A DNA stretch of 64,000 bases from Erigeron canadensis (GCF_010389155.1 NC_057767.1:29049295-29113294), one strand, 5' to 3'; shown: positions 1 through 12,978, counted from the stretch's first letter. Numbers and translations are program-made. The notes: a model not told the origin generated them from the letters alone.

Positions 1-126
1 ATGACAGATCAGCGCACTCCACATCACAATTATGCAAAAGCTGGACCGGAAGGGAAGACCATTTTTCAGAATCATCCAGAACTTCCCATCACTTCTCCTG
101 GCAGCAGATTGTTCCAGCAAATGTAG
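1..126 (+). CDS. Possible 3' terminal exon of an upstream gene (partial)
   Basis: Frame 1 is open from the first base to a TAG at 124-126 (41 residues). The stretch is visibly richer in G+C than the DNA after it and ends in a Ser/Pro-rich tail (residues SPGSRLFQQM). About 180 bases of similar composition follow, as a 3' UTR would. I do not recognise the protein, and no start or splice site can be assigned because the window begins here. It could instead be chance open sequence inside intron 1 of the PUB13-like gene. Confidence 0.3.
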   Translation: MTDQRTPHHNYAKAGPEGKTIFQNHPELPITSPGSRLFQQM

Positions 127-1226
127 GGGCCCCTGACGTACGAATTGTGGACTTAATGGCCATCCATATCCAGTCATCCTTTAGAGGTTGTGAGGAGGTT
201 GAATGGGCTGAGATTATTCTTTGAGTCAGCAGTATTATCTTGCTTGATTAGCCGGACAGCCTCCATTGAACGGAAGTGCTTAGGTGGAGCTTGAGCTTTT
301 TCTTGGTGTATAGGTTTTTAAAAAACTCAATCTTTAGCTCCGGTAATATATACCATATACTACAGGTTTGTATTAGGCTGATTCTTTGTTATTGGATATG
401 TGCCTTTTAAGTAAGGTTATTATCAAACTCTCTTTGATCATGTTAGAATTTCCGCTAGAATCTATTATAACCTACAGCAAGTGTACAATCCAGGCAAGCT
501 CATACAGGTTTGGCAAGCTGACAACCTCTTTCCAACCGAGACTTGGCCTTGTCCCTGACTGTTGCAGGAACTGACCAGACTTAACTCGGGTTTACTGAGT
601 TGTATAATGAGCCAGATAGCGAGCTCGTTCACATGGTCTACATGTATGGGTTTACTCTCTTGCATGTATGTTGAGATGTGGAATTAGAGCAGGTAGTATT
701 AGCTCTAGAATGTCTGATGTGGAATTAGAGCAGGTAGTATTAGCTCTAGAATTTCTTACTTCCGCTGCATATGAATATATGATATCGTATGGTTATCCAC
801 TTCACTGATCCTTTAGCTTTATGATTTTCCATTTGTAAAGTCATTGGACATTATTGATTTTTTAGATAGTTAATCTAAAAAGGAATATAAAAGCCATATT
901 AGGTTATAAATTTTATAATTAGGTTCCCTCTCATTGGCAAGATGGTAGATGTAGGTCAATAAAGCTATTATGGAAAGTAAATAAATCAATTTCTTCCATA
1001 AGCTTATCATCAAGGATCAGAAATCTAAGGACAATTCATATTCATAAAAATGTATAAATGTGAGATCCAACTACAGCCACAAAACTTTCATTTTTAGATT
1101 CGAGAAATGATGTTTATTTTTTTTTTCGTTATAGTTGCTTGTAAATTCTTATTACTAATTGCGTATGAGTATTTGTATAATTATATGAAAAGATTAATTT
1201 ACTTACAAAGTATCCCTGTGGGGCAG
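127..1226. other. Non-coding: 3' UTR and/or intron 1 of the PUB13-like gene
   Basis: No coding exon is recognisable here on either strand. In particular there is no match to the first roughly 100 residues (UND domain) of a PUB13-type protein. Bases 127-310 are moderately G+C rich and the rest is A+T rich. A short exact tandem duplication lies at 675-752. The stretch may be the first intron of the gene that follows. Confidence 0.4.
675..752. repeat. 37-bp exact tandem duplication
   Basis: The 37-bp unit at 675-711 (beginning GATGTGGAATTAGAGCAGG) recurs exactly at 716-752, a period of 41 bp. The unit contains the palindromic run GAGC...AGCTC. No function is evident. Confidence 0.9.
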
Positions 1227-3349
1227 GCCCTGGAGAAGGAAGAGATCATGAAAAAATACCAGGAAGTTACAGCTCGTTTGGAAAAAGATTTAGAGGGCAT
1301 TTCTTTGGAGAAACTTGACATATCAGACGAAGTTAAAGAACAGGTGAAAATTTAATACCTCTATATCCTTATCAAAAGTCAAAACAAGGGTGTGATATGT
1401 GATGTGTTAGAGTGTTGGGTATTTGACTTGTCTTAAAGAAGTACCAACCACATGCTGATGCACTATTAGTGAATTGAGACGCACAAATGAATGTTTTTTT
1501 TATTGTTTAATATCAGGCCGCTCTTGTGATTGCTCAATTTAAAAGAGCCAAAGGAAGAACTGATGCACCAGACATTGAACTGAGTGAAGATCTTTCATCC
1601 CTTTACAACAAGGGTACTGAAGTGGTAGCTGATCCGGAAGTCTTAAAAAGATTAATTGAGAAATTGCAACTAACCGGAATTAATGACCTTACTGACGAAT
1701 CGATAACTTTGCATGAAATGGTGACTGCCAGTGATGGAGATCCCGGGGAGACTATAGAAAAGATGTCAATGCTGCTAAAACGAATCAAAGATTTTGTACA
1801 AACCGAGAATCCAAATGTGGATTTACCACCTGGAGAAACTTCTGCTCCATCGAATACAAATGATCAAAGAACTTCATTGAAAAACCACAAGAATACAGTT
1901 ATACCCGATGATTTTCGCTGTCCTATATCACTTGAGTTGATGAAGGATCCCGTTATTGTCTCAACGGGGCAGGTAATTTACCATCATTTCTTTTATCTTA
2001 AAACCCAAATCAACTTGTATGTATGTCCATATGTGAGGTGATGCTTGTGCTCGAATTGGATCCTTCCATGTTGCCTGCCATTTTTGGGCACCATAATTGG
2101 TTGGATTGTTAGAGTGAAGGGCTACATGGCAATATGGGATGATCTAATTGGGTAATGCATAATTGGGTACCAATATGACTCACACATTTGACATTAATAT
2201 AACGCAGATCCTTCTAAATTATCCGTTTCTACTTTCTTAAATATCTTACTATTTTTGTAGACATACGAGCGAACATGTATAGAGAAATGGTTGGAACAAG
2301 GACACCGGACATGTCCCAAGACACAACAAAACCTAACGAGCACCGCTCTCATACCAAACTATGTGCTACGCAGTCTAATAGCCCAATGGTGTGAGACCAA
2401 CGGAATAGACCCACCAAAACGAGCAAGTCGGTCATCTTCCGCATGCACCCCAGCAGAAAGGTCCATTATAAATGTGCTACTCACCAAGCTAAGGTCAGTC
2501 AGTCCTGATGACCAACGTACAGCTGCTGGTGAAATCCGTCTCCTTGCAAAACGTAACGCTGATAACCGTGTAGCCATAGCCGAAGCCGGTGCCATTCCGC
2601 TCCTGACCCACCTTTTAATTGCACCAGATTCCCGCACTCAAGAACACGCAGTGACCGCTCTTCTTAACCTTTCCATATGTGAGGATAATAAAGGAAGCAT
2701 AGTATCTTCTGGAGCAGTTCCTGGGATTGTTCAAGTGCTAAGAAAAGGTAGCATGGAAGCACGGGAGAACGCGGCCGCCACCCTTTTTAGCCTTTCAGTA
2801 ATCGATGAAAATAAGGTGACTATTGGCTCTCTAGGAGCAATCCCGCCTCTTGTACTGCTTTTAATTGAAGGCACCCAAAGAGGAAAGAAAGATGCTGCTA
2901 CTGCCTTATTTAACTTGTGTATATATCAAGGCAATAAAGGCCGCGCAGTGAGGGCGGGTGTAATTACTACATTAATGGAGCTTCTGACCGAGCCACAAGG
3001 TGTGATGAAAGATGAAGCTTTAGCCATCTTAGCCATCCTCTCAAGCCATCCTGAAGGAAAAGTAGCTATAGGTAAAGCAGACGCAGTACGGGTTTTGGTT
3101 GATTTCATTGGGTCTGGTTCTCCAAGGAACAAAGAAAATGCAGCTGCAGTTTTAGTGCATCTTTGTTCAGGAGATCACAAGTATCTAGTGGAAGCTCAGG
3201 AGCTGGGAGTGATGGGGGTACTAATGGATTTGCTACATAATGGTACAGATAGGGGGAAAAGAAAGGCGGCACAGTTGCTGGAAAAGATAACGAGATTTAC
3301 AGAGCAACAAAAGTTACATCATGGTGAAACCGAATCAAACAACTCATAG
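1227..3349 (+). CDS. PUB13: PUB13/SPL11-like U-box and ARM-repeat E3 ubiquitin ligase (first exon not in window)
   Basis: Three phase-0 exons are visible: 1227-1343, 1517-1972 and 2261-3349 (TAG), giving 552 residues. The introns are GT-AG (donors CAG|GTGAAA and CAG|GTAATT). In the visible part, residues 1-130 are the C-terminal part of the UND domain. The U-box starts near residue 167 ([20 protein letters not shown]) and is split by the second intron right after STGQ, continuing [15 protein letters not shown] and ending with [13 protein letters not shown]. An armadillo array fills residues 265-540 (for example [40 protein letters not shown]). The wording is closest to Arabidopsis PUB13 and rice SPL11. 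That family ubiquitinates immune receptors such as FLS2 and restrains cell death and flowering; this role is inherited from the family. Roughly 100 N-terminal residues are absent: exon 1 is either left of the window behind an intron of at least 1.2 kb, or lost. Acceptor 1226 was chosen because the intron then falls where PUB13 alignments expect it; the AG at 1210 is an alternative. Confidence 0.9.
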
Positions 3350-4249
3350 TTGGTTTTTTTTTTTTTAATTTTGTTGAGGTAAAGGTTTGGTACATTGTTG
3401 TACTTTTAAGTTCAATGTTGTTTTTTTCTTCCATTGAAATGTAGAAAAAGGGGGAAAGGTGGAAGATCACCATCCCCCACCCCCTTTGTTTCCATATTGT
3501 TTTTAATTTAAATCTTTTAAGTTATGAGGATCAATATTTATTTTACTACAAACAAGAAAGAGATGGCAAAGATGACTGACTGTGTTGTTTGTGTAAACTT
3601 GTATCTATCCTTGGTTTTAATAGAAGGATATTATTCGTCTTGTTTTTAAATCTTCAAATCTGGATATTAAAATGTCAATTGCTCTGCATATATGTGACTA
3701 ATCACTACATATTTACATGATCGATAAAGTAAAAAATAAATTCCTTGTGAATACTCCTAGACAACTAGTTTCACTTAAGAATGTTACTAAAAATACATTA
3801 GATTTTGGATTAGGACAGGTCATGACCAACCGATCAACAACACACTCCACACATTATATGAATTTAGGTTCAATATCAAAACATATATATGTGCTTTTAG
3901 AACTAAAAAAATACACACTGTATCTAGGATACTGTCTCTTACTTTTATAAGACATTAAAAAAACCATTTAAAACGTATTTAGTTGCATCATATCTAAGTG
4001 TGCAAGTTTAATTGTGATGTTTTGGAAAGAAATTGTGCAAGTTTATCTTTAAAGTCAACCCGGTCCATATGACCGGTTTGATTGGTACCGTTTACAATCA
4101 CTAAATCAGTTCAACTAAAAACTGAGTTTTAAAGTGTTGATTATAACTAAAACTATTTTAATGCCTTTGACTTACGATCCATATTTACGGTATAAAATTT
4201 ACAAAATTATGCATTTGTTGATTCTATTCAATATATCACTTCAAGAACG
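3350..4249. other. PUB13-like 3' UTR, then featureless A+T-rich DNA
   Basis: A T-rich 3' UTR runs to roughly 3640. Beyond that I see no gene. Bases 4055-4080 hold a short hairpin (CCGGTC...GACCGG). Confidence 0.5.
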
Positions 4250-4259
4250 TTTCCATTAG

Positions 4260-4475
4260 ACAATGAAAGCTAGATCAACTGGCTGGAGTCATCCTTGGTT
4301 TTACCTCAGGTCATGGGTTCGACTCTCTAGAGTGACATGTCTTGAGGTTTTTTCCTTTGAATCACCTTTAACGTCTTATGGTCTACATCTCGTAGTTTAA
4401 AGTACATACAGAGCTTCACCATTATACGGTGAGGTGTCCCCTGATGTCGAATACCGACTGACTGTTAAAAAAAAA
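4260..4475 (+). mobile_element. tRNA-derived SINE with target-site duplication
   Basis: The element has an internal pol III B-box-like motif (GGTTCGACTC, near 4316) and ends in an A-run at 4466-4475. It is flanked by TTTCCATTAG (4250-4259) and TTTCCATTTAG (4476-4486), a one-base variant of the same target site. The length of about 216 bp, the B box, the A tail and the duplication together fit a plant tRNA-derived SINE. Confidence 0.7.
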
Positions 4476-4486
4476 TTTCCATTTAG

Positions 4487-6389
4487 TAAAATTTCTAGAT
4501 AGTTTCACTAAAATTCGTCAGTATTTTGTGGAAAACATTGTACGAACTGTATGTGCTAGTGAAAATAGATTTTCAAACTATATTGAGATCTTTTAAAGTT
4601 AAAACCCAACTTCATAGGTAAAATTGGCATCTGACATTGAATTAAAATTAAAAGTCAAGATTCTAAAACCATATTTGAATCTTCATCTTTGATTTTAATC
4701 AATAGGTCAAGATGTTTTCAACTTCACCTATGAAGTTGAAAACAAATTTAAAGGATTTATATCCTTTTTAACTACAGTTTTTTTTATTTTTTTGTGACAC
4801 ATGTCTTTAAAGAAAATGTTCCTAAAAGGTAGAATCTAATACGTATATTTTACCTACACTGTTGATAAAAGTGTCGACATTATAACTTGATCATGACGCT
4901 TTTAGTGTGTCATTGAACCATAGCCAACAATTAACATATTTTTGGTGAATGTATAATAATGTACTAATTGTAGCTATCACCAAATTATCAATGTACATAA
5001 GCATTTTTAACTTCATTAATTACCATAACAACTCCATGTGCAATACCATGACTAAAGTTTAGATGTTTAATATACAACAATACCATTAGAAGGAAAATGT
5101 TGTTTTGGATATAATGATTTTATTCCTACTTTTTAAAGATTGTGGCAAAACATATAAGTTTACCTTTAGTGACACAATATCGTCTATATATAAAATGTTA
5201 TGAGTTTAGTGATCTTTTTCTAAAAAAGTGTCCGTAAGAGTTAATTGTCATAAAGTGAATTGAAGCGGATAAAAACCATTACGACCTACACTACTGTATC
5301 TATCTACGTTTTTCATGTGTACGTACAATGTTGTTTTAGATGTTAGTCACGATTTTAGTATTTTTATATGGCATTTTGATGACTTTCCATGAAACTTTTC
5401 AAAATTGTTACTAAATGACATATATATATGTTGAAACTGTCCATGAAAAGAACAAGAAAAATTAAATCAAGATTGTGAGAATACACTTGAAATGTAGACT
5501 AGTAATTAATATGAATATATTAGAAACTCGTTGTCATGTTAAACGTATTTATCGGGACCCTCCTCGATCATAGACATATATAAATCTTGAATTTTCTTGA
5601 GCCTAAAGCTGAATAGCGTTTCTCTTACTGCTATGTGTTTGCAAATAGCTAAACACATGAATTATGCTTTGAGTCGTAAATTAAACCGTTGGCAACATGC
5701 TCCCTGTCTTGATATATATAATGATTTTTTTAAAATGCAGAAATTTAATTCAATAACTAAAATAAAGACCGACTAGCAAGATGCTAGCTAAAAGCCAACA
5801 ATACGTATACAAAATGTATTATTTTGCTACTCGTATATGTTAAAGATGCAAAACATACTTTATGATAAAATTCTACATCCTGATCAATAATTATATATAT
5901 CTCATCGAGGGGATAAATTTAGAAACATACCCACTAATTACCTTCTTAACTAAGGCTTACTTCATTTCTGAGGTGCCATTATGTGGCTACTAATTACATC
6001 TAATAAGATCGACTAAATCAAACTATATTGATATTATTTGATGTCTTTTACTGATATAGAGTAGTTGATTATAAAGGCCGCAGGACAACATAAAAAAGTA
6101 TGTACATTATATTATTAGGCTTTAAGTAGAATGTGTAGTATAAAGAAGGGAAATGATAAGGCTAATCTGAATCTTTGTCGCTAATAAACAAAAGCAAGAG
6201 AGCAATATATATACAACTCAAAGGATCATACTTTCACGGTAGTCGAGAGATTCTTACATGATCTAAGTGTACTTAAAAACATGCTAAACTTAACCATACT
6301 CACTTGGATCAAAATCAAACAAACCAAACCACTACATGGTTTTCCGAGCCACACCCAACTAGCCATACAGCCAGCCACCTTTTCCTTCC

Positions 6390-6393
<4 letters not shown>
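4487..6393. other. Intergenic A+T-rich DNA
   Basis: No gene, tRNA or clear transposon boundary was recognised on either strand over this 1.9 kb. Confidence 0.4.

Positions 6394-6420
<27 letters not shown>
6394..6420. repeat. (AT)n microsatellite
   Basis: An uninterrupted alternating AT tract of about 27 bp precedes a CT-rich stretch. Confidence 0.95.
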
Positions 6421-6485
6421 CTTTCCCCTCTCTCTCTACACAATATATATAGGGACAAATTTTTGGTTTTTATTAAGTACACTTA

Positions 6486-6745
6486 GACCAATTGGCTTAG
6501 TCATGTTAATGTGTTTTAAGCAGCATGATTTAGATTAGTTGTAAACATCTTGTTTCTAAAGACAGAGAGGTCAAAAGTTCGATCCTCATCCCATATAAAA
6601 GGTTGGAGGTCATTTTCTGTCATATAGGTAGAATCTTAAAATAGCTTCTCTATCTAGGTAGAGGTAAGATATGTCTATATCTTAACATGCCTCATATACT
6701 GTCGAGATATTGAGACCTAAAACTGGTAAAAGACGACAATGGGTT
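6486..6745 (+). mobile_element. Degenerate tRNA-derived SINE relic
   Basis: The relic has a B-box-like AGTTCGATCCTC (near 6578) after GACAGAGAGGTC. It also has a tail segment ACTGTCGAGATATTGAGACC (near 6699) that recurs, diverged, in the relic at 11618-11745. No target-site duplication could be found, so the ends are approximate. Confidence 0.4.
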
Positions 6746-8428
6746 ATGCTAATGTGTTGAAGTTTAAGGAATTAGTTTGAACTGCATGTGTTGGGTCATT
6801 TCGGGATGTTTATAAAAAAAAATTAGATCGAAAATGGTCATGAAAATATCAATTAGCTAGCTAGCTAGGTTGCATATATCAGAACCAAATGCTCTATTTC
6901 CACGGATAAACCGAATATGGATCTTTCTATATTTACCATTTTTGTAATGTACACATAATTAAGACAAATATTCAAAGTGAGTTGGCCAATGAAGTTAAGC
7001 CAAGTCAGTTGGTTTGTTTGTTTCTCAACTGGTTATATAAGGGTTTGTAGATGGTTGTTGCTTGATGAGTATATAACGTACACTTTATTGGGGGAGGGGG
7101 TGTGTAGTGTGGCCTGTTGATCCTTTCAATAAAGCAAAAATCTAAGTTTGCCAGATTCCTTTCTTTTTAGACTGCAAAAATCACTCTTTCATTTTTCGCA
7201 TCTATTATGAAAGATTACCCATCACTTTAATTTTGTAATTATGAATGTGGAAGATTTGCTATCAAACTATACCTTTTTTTTTTTACTTTTTCAACACACG
7301 GAGGATGAGATGAAAATTAAGGCACTCAAGGATGCAAAGATTTTACCATGTGTGTTGTTTTAATTTCATTATTACTCATCATTAACCTCTCTTTCTCTCT
7401 TATAAACATATATAGAGATTGATTAAGGTTAAACATTTGCATCTCTTTTTTTTTTTGGCAAAACAGGAAAAAAGAAAAAAAAAGGTGGTGCTCTTCAAAG
7501 AGTAGTTATATCTACAACCCTTGCTACATTGATCAATCACCAACCTATAATTAGTCGTCTTGACGACACTCATCAACAAGTTAATTTATCATTTGTTCAC
7601 ACTTACTATCGTGAAATCAATCACTATATATACACATAAATACATATACATGCCTACACAAACACATATACATACATATGTATAATTAGTGAGCAGCTAA
7701 TTATACTTCTTTCTTCTACGTTGTCTAGAGAACAGTAATTAAGACAGTCCCTTAATTACCAACAAATGTCTTGAAAGATTTTGTTGGTTTCCTTAAAGAA
7801 TCTTCCATAAACATAATACAATCAAAAAGAAAAACTCTCAGTCTAGAAATGTGGCTGCATAAACATACCAATTAACTAAATTCAGGAATATCAAACACAT
7901 TGTTTTGTAATAAGTTGAAATGCATCAGTTCTAAGCATGTATACATAAGCTGAACTTATAGGCACAAATTACGGTATCATCTTTATAAATGCTCAAAACA
8001 ATAATGTAGCTAGAAGGATACTTAATTTCGAAGCTGAATAAGATAACGTAACAAATTAAGTGAGAAATGTCATATATGGAAAAATCAGTAATAGATAGAT
8101 AGCTTAATTACTCAAGATAATTGCACACACTTACACACTTGCAACTGGTGAAACACATATTTTCTAAGTACAAGGAAATTAACTCTTACACACATTAATA
8201 GAAATAATTAACCAACATATATAATATCATCACATTACACTTAAAACATATATAATTTATACCTACCATGTAGATTCTCCTGCAGTTCTTCAGCGATCAA
8301 AGCGTTGAGACTTGGAATCTTAATTAATCGACAATTATACATTCATTCAAGCTAGGAATTAATTAGCTAGGGTTTGAAAATCCTTCAGCCAATATCATAA
8401 AACAATCGAATTCCCCCTAATCCGAAGA
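6746..8428. other. Intergenic region downstream of the Dof gene
   Basis: No coding region was recognised. The part next to 8428 should contain the Dof 3' UTR and polyadenylation signals, but none stands out from the A+T-rich background. Confidence 0.4.
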
Positions 8429-9696
8429 TTATAAGAAGTGTGTAGTGGGGGTAGAATTAGTGCTAACACCAGGAAATTCTGACCATGTATTTCCAGCCCA
8501 TGCTTGTTGATTGTTATTTCCCAACATACCCAAAAATTGTCTTGATAAATTCAAGGCTCGATTGTCTTCCACCTTCACTGGGGGATCGATCTGGGTGTTA
8601 TCAGTTCCAGGATTATTGTTCTTTAATGTCATGTCTTCACCAACCATAGGAGAGGGTTGTGCTCCAGTGACACTTCCATTTTGATAGTTAAATAGATTGT
8701 TAGTATTGTTTGGCACTTCAAATCCAGGCAAGAAAGGTAGTCTCCAATTCTCACCTCCTCCAATTGATAGAATATTGTTGAAATTGTTAGCACTTGAGCT
8801 ACCATTTCCTATTTGAAAGTTTCCCAATTCACTTTGAGATTGAAAACCGGAAATAGTACTTGAGCTAAGGTTACCCCCAACACCTCCATATTGGTTAAGA
8901 GAATTCATGAAAGGCAAGTGAAGTGAAGGTGGATGTGAGAGTTGTGAACTTGTCATATTTTCTGAGTTACTTCTTGGAGGACTTACACTTAGTGATTTAG
9001 GGCCCGAACGGCTTGGAGATTTTGAGCTTCTACTTTTGCTACTTCTTTTGTTTCTTCTACAACCTCCTCCAACCGGAACATTTCTTAGAGCACCTCCTCT
9101 AGTCCAGTATCGTCTACACGTCTTGCAAAAGTGTCGAGGCTGTGTGAGGCTATAGTTGTTGAAGTAACAGAATTTCGTGTTGGTTGAATCACAACGTGGA
9201 CAATTTAGACCTGGCTCTGGTAATGGTAGCTTGGCTAACCTAGCTCGATCTACCATAGATCCAGGTCTAATTGATCCTTCTCCACCCCCTCCGCCTCCAC
9301 CCCCACCTCCATCGCCAGGCTGAGAAGGAGGCGGCGGGGGTGGAAAACTAGGGTTTTCACCAATACCACCACTGACACCTCCACTTCCATGATGGTTTGA
9401 TTGTTGAAGCTGAAAAAACAACTCAAAACATGAAATAAAATTTTATAAAACAAAGAAAGGAGATGAGCTTAAAAGATCATGGTATATTCAACTACAAGAG
9501 GTTTGTATAAGAATAGGAATGAGTATATATCATCTTTTTCACATAAAGCTTTTTTTCTCTCCTTTTTATCTTTGATTGGATGATGAAGTAGAAGTAATTA
9601 TAGCCAAAGCTAGCTAAAGAGAATTCTTAAAAAGATCATTACCTGATGATGCCAATTCTGGTGATCAAGATATTGTGGAACAGATGAGAAAACCAT
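8429..9696 (-). CDS. Dof zinc-finger transcription factor (PEAR / OBP3 / Dof5.1-like)
   Basis: There are two exons on the minus strand. Exon 1 (9696-9643) encodes 18 residues, [18 protein letters not shown], and exon 2 (9409-8429, stop TAA) encodes 326, for a 344-residue protein. The intron (9642-9410) is GT-AG and phase 0. The start is supported by the N-terminal MVFSSxPxYLD motif of the Dof2.4/Dof5.1/Dof3.6 group. A Pro run followed by a run of ten Gly lies near residues 40-65. The Dof domain comes next: [20 protein letters not shown], then [20 protein letters not shown], with the four zinc Cys (CPRC, CKTC) intact and a basic, Ser-rich segment ([14 protein letters not shown]) after it. The C-terminal half is Asn/Ser-rich, as expected of an activation region. 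Family members bind AAAG cores in the nucleus; several of this clade act in procambium and vascular development, which is inference for this copy. The pyrimidine-rich sequence upstream of 9697 (minus strand) resembles a 5' UTR. A TATA-like AATATAAGC near 9892-9900 is a possible core promoter. Confidence 0.93.
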
Positions 9697-10764
9697 GATT
9701 TAAATTTGTGCTATATATGATCTTTTTCTCTTTTAGAAAGTTTTTTTTCAAGGGTTTTTTTGGAAATAAATGAAGGTGGGGAATCAAAAACAAGGGAATA
9801 AAACACAGAGAAAGGGAAATTAATGGGAAGGAGAGGAGAAGGAATTAAGGATAAAAAGAAGAGCTAGTCTTTTTATTTATTTTTTTGTTTTGCTTATATT
9901 TTTCTTTTTATTTGTATTCCAAAGAATTCTTGCATCTTTCTTTTTGTATTTATTATTATAATTAGGGTTCTTGGGAGTTAGTGGACGAAGTTTCTTAGCC
10001 TTTAAGCTTTCTCAGAGTGACACTCTGTAGTGCTTGGGTAAAAAAGAGGATTCTGACCCCTCCATGCATGATATACATACAATAATCCTATATATATGTA
10101 TCTATATATATGTGCATGCATGAAATTAAATATATATGAGAAATTTATTATATTTATTTATATAAAAGAGGAAAGTGTGATGTGAAGATATATATATATG
10201 CACATGTAAATTAAAAGCGTGTGAAATATCGTTGTCTTTTATGCAATATATGGTGGTGGGATCATTACGTCTCTTACGTATATTTATAAACTGCATAATC
10301 TGTAATAATTGGTCTCGGCTAATTTCATCAATTAATAAGTCCGTCAAGTAATTAGATAACATATATAATTTATCGATAAAAAAAAAAAAAAAAACAGACG
10401 ATGTTAATTAGTTTTAGTTGCAAGTTTATTTTGGTAATATATGTTGTCTGCATTTTCCAAAAAAAATTAGTTGCAATTAGTTTTATCACACAAAGGTAAC
10501 TAGTTAGGTAAGTACCAATTATTGTATTATCTCATGAAACTTCTTAAACTTACTAATTAACTAGCTACTACTTTAGATCTAAAATTAAATTTTCTTAGAT
10601 TTTAACTACACATTTGAACGCCAAAGTTACATACATGTCTACTGGGCTTTCACCTGCACTGCCTTTCGCCTAAGACATTAGAAAGGGCGTTTAATATATC
10701 TTTCTTATAAAAAAAAACTTATTTTATTGAATTTTCTCGCAAAGTCACTAGTTCCAAACTCAAC
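9697..10764 (-). promoter_or_regulatory. Probable Dof 5' UTR and promoter region
   Basis: This is non-coding DNA upstream of the Dof start. It has CT-rich leader-like sequence on the minus strand from 9697 to about 9860 and no competing gene. Individual cis-elements cannot be asserted. Confidence 0.4.
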
Positions 10765-10806
10765 CATCAAACCTAGAGTTATTAATCTAATTATCGTCAC
10801 TACTTA

Positions 10807-10986
10807 ATTGCTCAGAGTGTTTGGAAAGCTAAAAATGATAGAGTATTCTCCAACAATTAAGCGATTTCAAGACAAATAGAAAACATAAAGCACTCGATAG
10901 TCTAATCGATCACTAAGGTCAAATTAAAGTATAAAGACTCTTGAAACGTGTACGTAGTGCTCCTTCTCAATGTAAATTTCTAGATT
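10807..10986 (+). pseudogene. LINE-like ORF2 C-terminal relic
   Basis: Frame 10807 reads IAQSVWKAKNDRVFSNN, then a stop, then AISRQIENIKHSIV and another stop. The pattern W-K-A-K/R-N-D-x-V-F followed by an I-E-x-I-K segment is typical of the extreme C-terminal region of plant L1-type reverse transcriptase ORFs. At least four stops interrupt 60 codons. No RT core is present. Confidence 0.4.
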
Positions 10987-11617
10987 TTATTTGTATTCTT
11001 TAGTTAATTCCTTGCTGGTTATAACTAATAAAAATGTTACGTTGCCGTTAAAATAGATAGAGATATTAGGACTCAAGAATCAATTAAAATTATACTCAAC
11101 AAGGGTGCAATCACTTGAGCAAACTAATTAGTACACCCTTTTGTTGAACTATTGACTGCCCCCTTTAACGAACTTATGCCATATTCACAGCGCACAATCT
11201 CTGTCTCTCTCTCTCTCTCTCATATATCTGAGTTGGTGACCCTCTTTTACTTTAACTTTTTTCTTTTTATTTCCCTTCTTTTTCTTGATTACAACACAAA
11301 CCCTTTTTCTCGGTTTGATTGCATGGTCAAAAATAAGCACATGATTACTTGCATCATAATGCATTTGTTTTTATATACTAGAATAATACAAATTAATCCG
11401 GCCTATATGGTTGGACTTGAGCTTTATATATAGATTTGAAACAAATAATGTAAGCAAAATAAACTGTTATAACTGACTACATCTTGGACTTAATTCCATC
11501 GGTTGAAGAATTCAATTCTTTCCCAAAAATGATTCTTCAGTTTCTAAAAGGAATATCCTAATTTTTATGATTATTGTTATATTAGTCTTATATAACAAGT
11601 ACTTTTATAATGAACCA

Positions 11618-11745
11618 GCAAGGTTGGATAAATGGTTAACACTTTTATTTTTAGGGACAGAGGTAAGAGTTCTATCTTAGATCGATAAAACCTAAAAACA
11701 ACATACCGTCGAGGTATTAGGACCCAAAATACATGAAAAGCAGTA
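11618..11745 (+). mobile_element. Degenerate SINE relic, same family as 6486-6745
   Basis: An A-box-like stretch (TTGGATAAATGGTTAAC) is followed by GACAGAGGTAAGAGTTCTATC, a decayed B box, and the tail ACCGTCGAGGTATTAGGACC. All three have counterparts in the relic at 6.5-6.7 kb. Confidence 0.45.
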
Positions 11746-11940
11746 TTGGTGTTATATATACAACTGTTAATCTGTTATAGTAGACTAAAAAGGTAGAAAA
11801 AAGAAAAGACTGATATGAGTATACAACTAGCTAGTTGGCTAGCTGAACCGGATCAGAATCGATAAGCTTAACTTTGCGGGTTGGTGTACTACCGAATCTT
11901 TAACGAGGTTCACCACCGAATTCCACTAAAGTAGGTAACT

Positions 11941-12045
11941 AATTAAATAGATTGATAACGAACTTTGTAAATTAAATCAAGTCGATCGAGCAATTAGGCA
12001 ATTAGGTTATATGGTTGTGGATCGGTTCAAATTAAATATGGTAAA
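11941..12045 (+). repeat. Direct repeat copy 1 (SINE-free paralogue of 12979-13325)
   Basis: The string ATAGATTGATAACGAACTT and its continuation AAATCAAGTC...GGCAATTAGGTTATAT recur at 12979-13325. There the second copy carries a SINE. This copy therefore represents the empty site, with a few substitutions. Confidence 0.75.
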
Positions 12046-12090
12046 GGTACGTAGTTTTTATTATTTGTATATAAATAAATTACGTACGTA

Positions 12091-12972
12091 GATCAATATA
12101 TATATATATATATATATATATTATTATATATATTAAAAACAAAGTCATCGATACACGTGCAAAGAATAGTAACGGGTTACTTTAATTGTCTTTGAACCCG
12201 TTTTCATTTCTTAACAGGCCATTTCCATTTTAATTTGGCCTGACTAATGGGCCAACTTTATTTTTTTTAAACCCGCCAATAATTTTTTAATTTTGAGCTT
12301 AACATATATAATTTGTTTTGAAACTTATGTTTTGATCTATTAAATTGTTTCTATTTTTTTTACAAATATGACTTATTTTAATTGAATATTATCATTATTC
12401 TAAGTTTTTTACACTTTTAACACTTTTTGAGCCCGTTTTCATTTCTTAACAGGTCATTTCCATTTTATTTGAGTCATTTTTAGTTTTTTAATTTGGCCCG
12501 ACTAATGGGCCAACTTTATTTTCTTTGAACCCGTCAATAGTTTTTTAATTTTGAGCTTAACATATATAATTTGTTTTGAAACTTATATTTTGATCTATTA
12601 AATTGTTTCTAATTTGTTTACAAAGATTACTTATTTTAATTGAATATTATTATCATTCTAAGTTTCTTACCCTTTTAACACTTTTAAGAATATCGCATCT
12701 TATCACAGTAGTGGGTACGTTTTGAATATGTACATGTAGTCATCTCCAACTATTAATTTGTAATACTTATTAGTTTTTAATTTTATTTCAGATGATGTTT
12801 TATATTGTCAAGTTTCTTTATTTAATAATAGCTTATTCATTAAAAGATAAATATCAACTCAGTTTTTTAAACTATATAATATGTCTGAAAACATGTTATT
12901 GCATAAATTTACCTCATATGAAATACAGTAAATATAATGTCTCCCGGGGCAACGCCCGAGTGACATATCTCG
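12091..12972 (+). mobile_element. Helitron-like non-autonomous element, decayed 3' end
   Basis: The right end has a GC-rich hairpin (CCCGGGGCAACGCCCGAG, near 12943-12960). About 11 bases later comes CTCG followed by T, close to the canonical Helitron CTAG|T. The left end merges into an (AT)n tract at 12096-12120 followed by ATATATTAAAAACAAAG, similar to other plant Helitron starts. The two halves of a flanking repeat (11941-12045 and 12979-13325) lie on either side. The interior is a tandem duplication (12192-12684). Terminal positions are approximate. Confidence 0.4.
12192..12684 (+). repeat. Two-unit tandem repeat of about 230-260 bp
   Basis: Unit 1 (12192-12424) and unit 2 (12425-12684) share long runs, for example TTTTCATTTCTTAACAGG, ACTAATGGGCCAACTTTATT and TTTTTTAATTTTGAGCTTAA. 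Unit 2 carries an extra segment of roughly 25 bp. The repeats are non-coding. Confidence 0.85.
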
Positions 12973-12978
12973 TTTTAA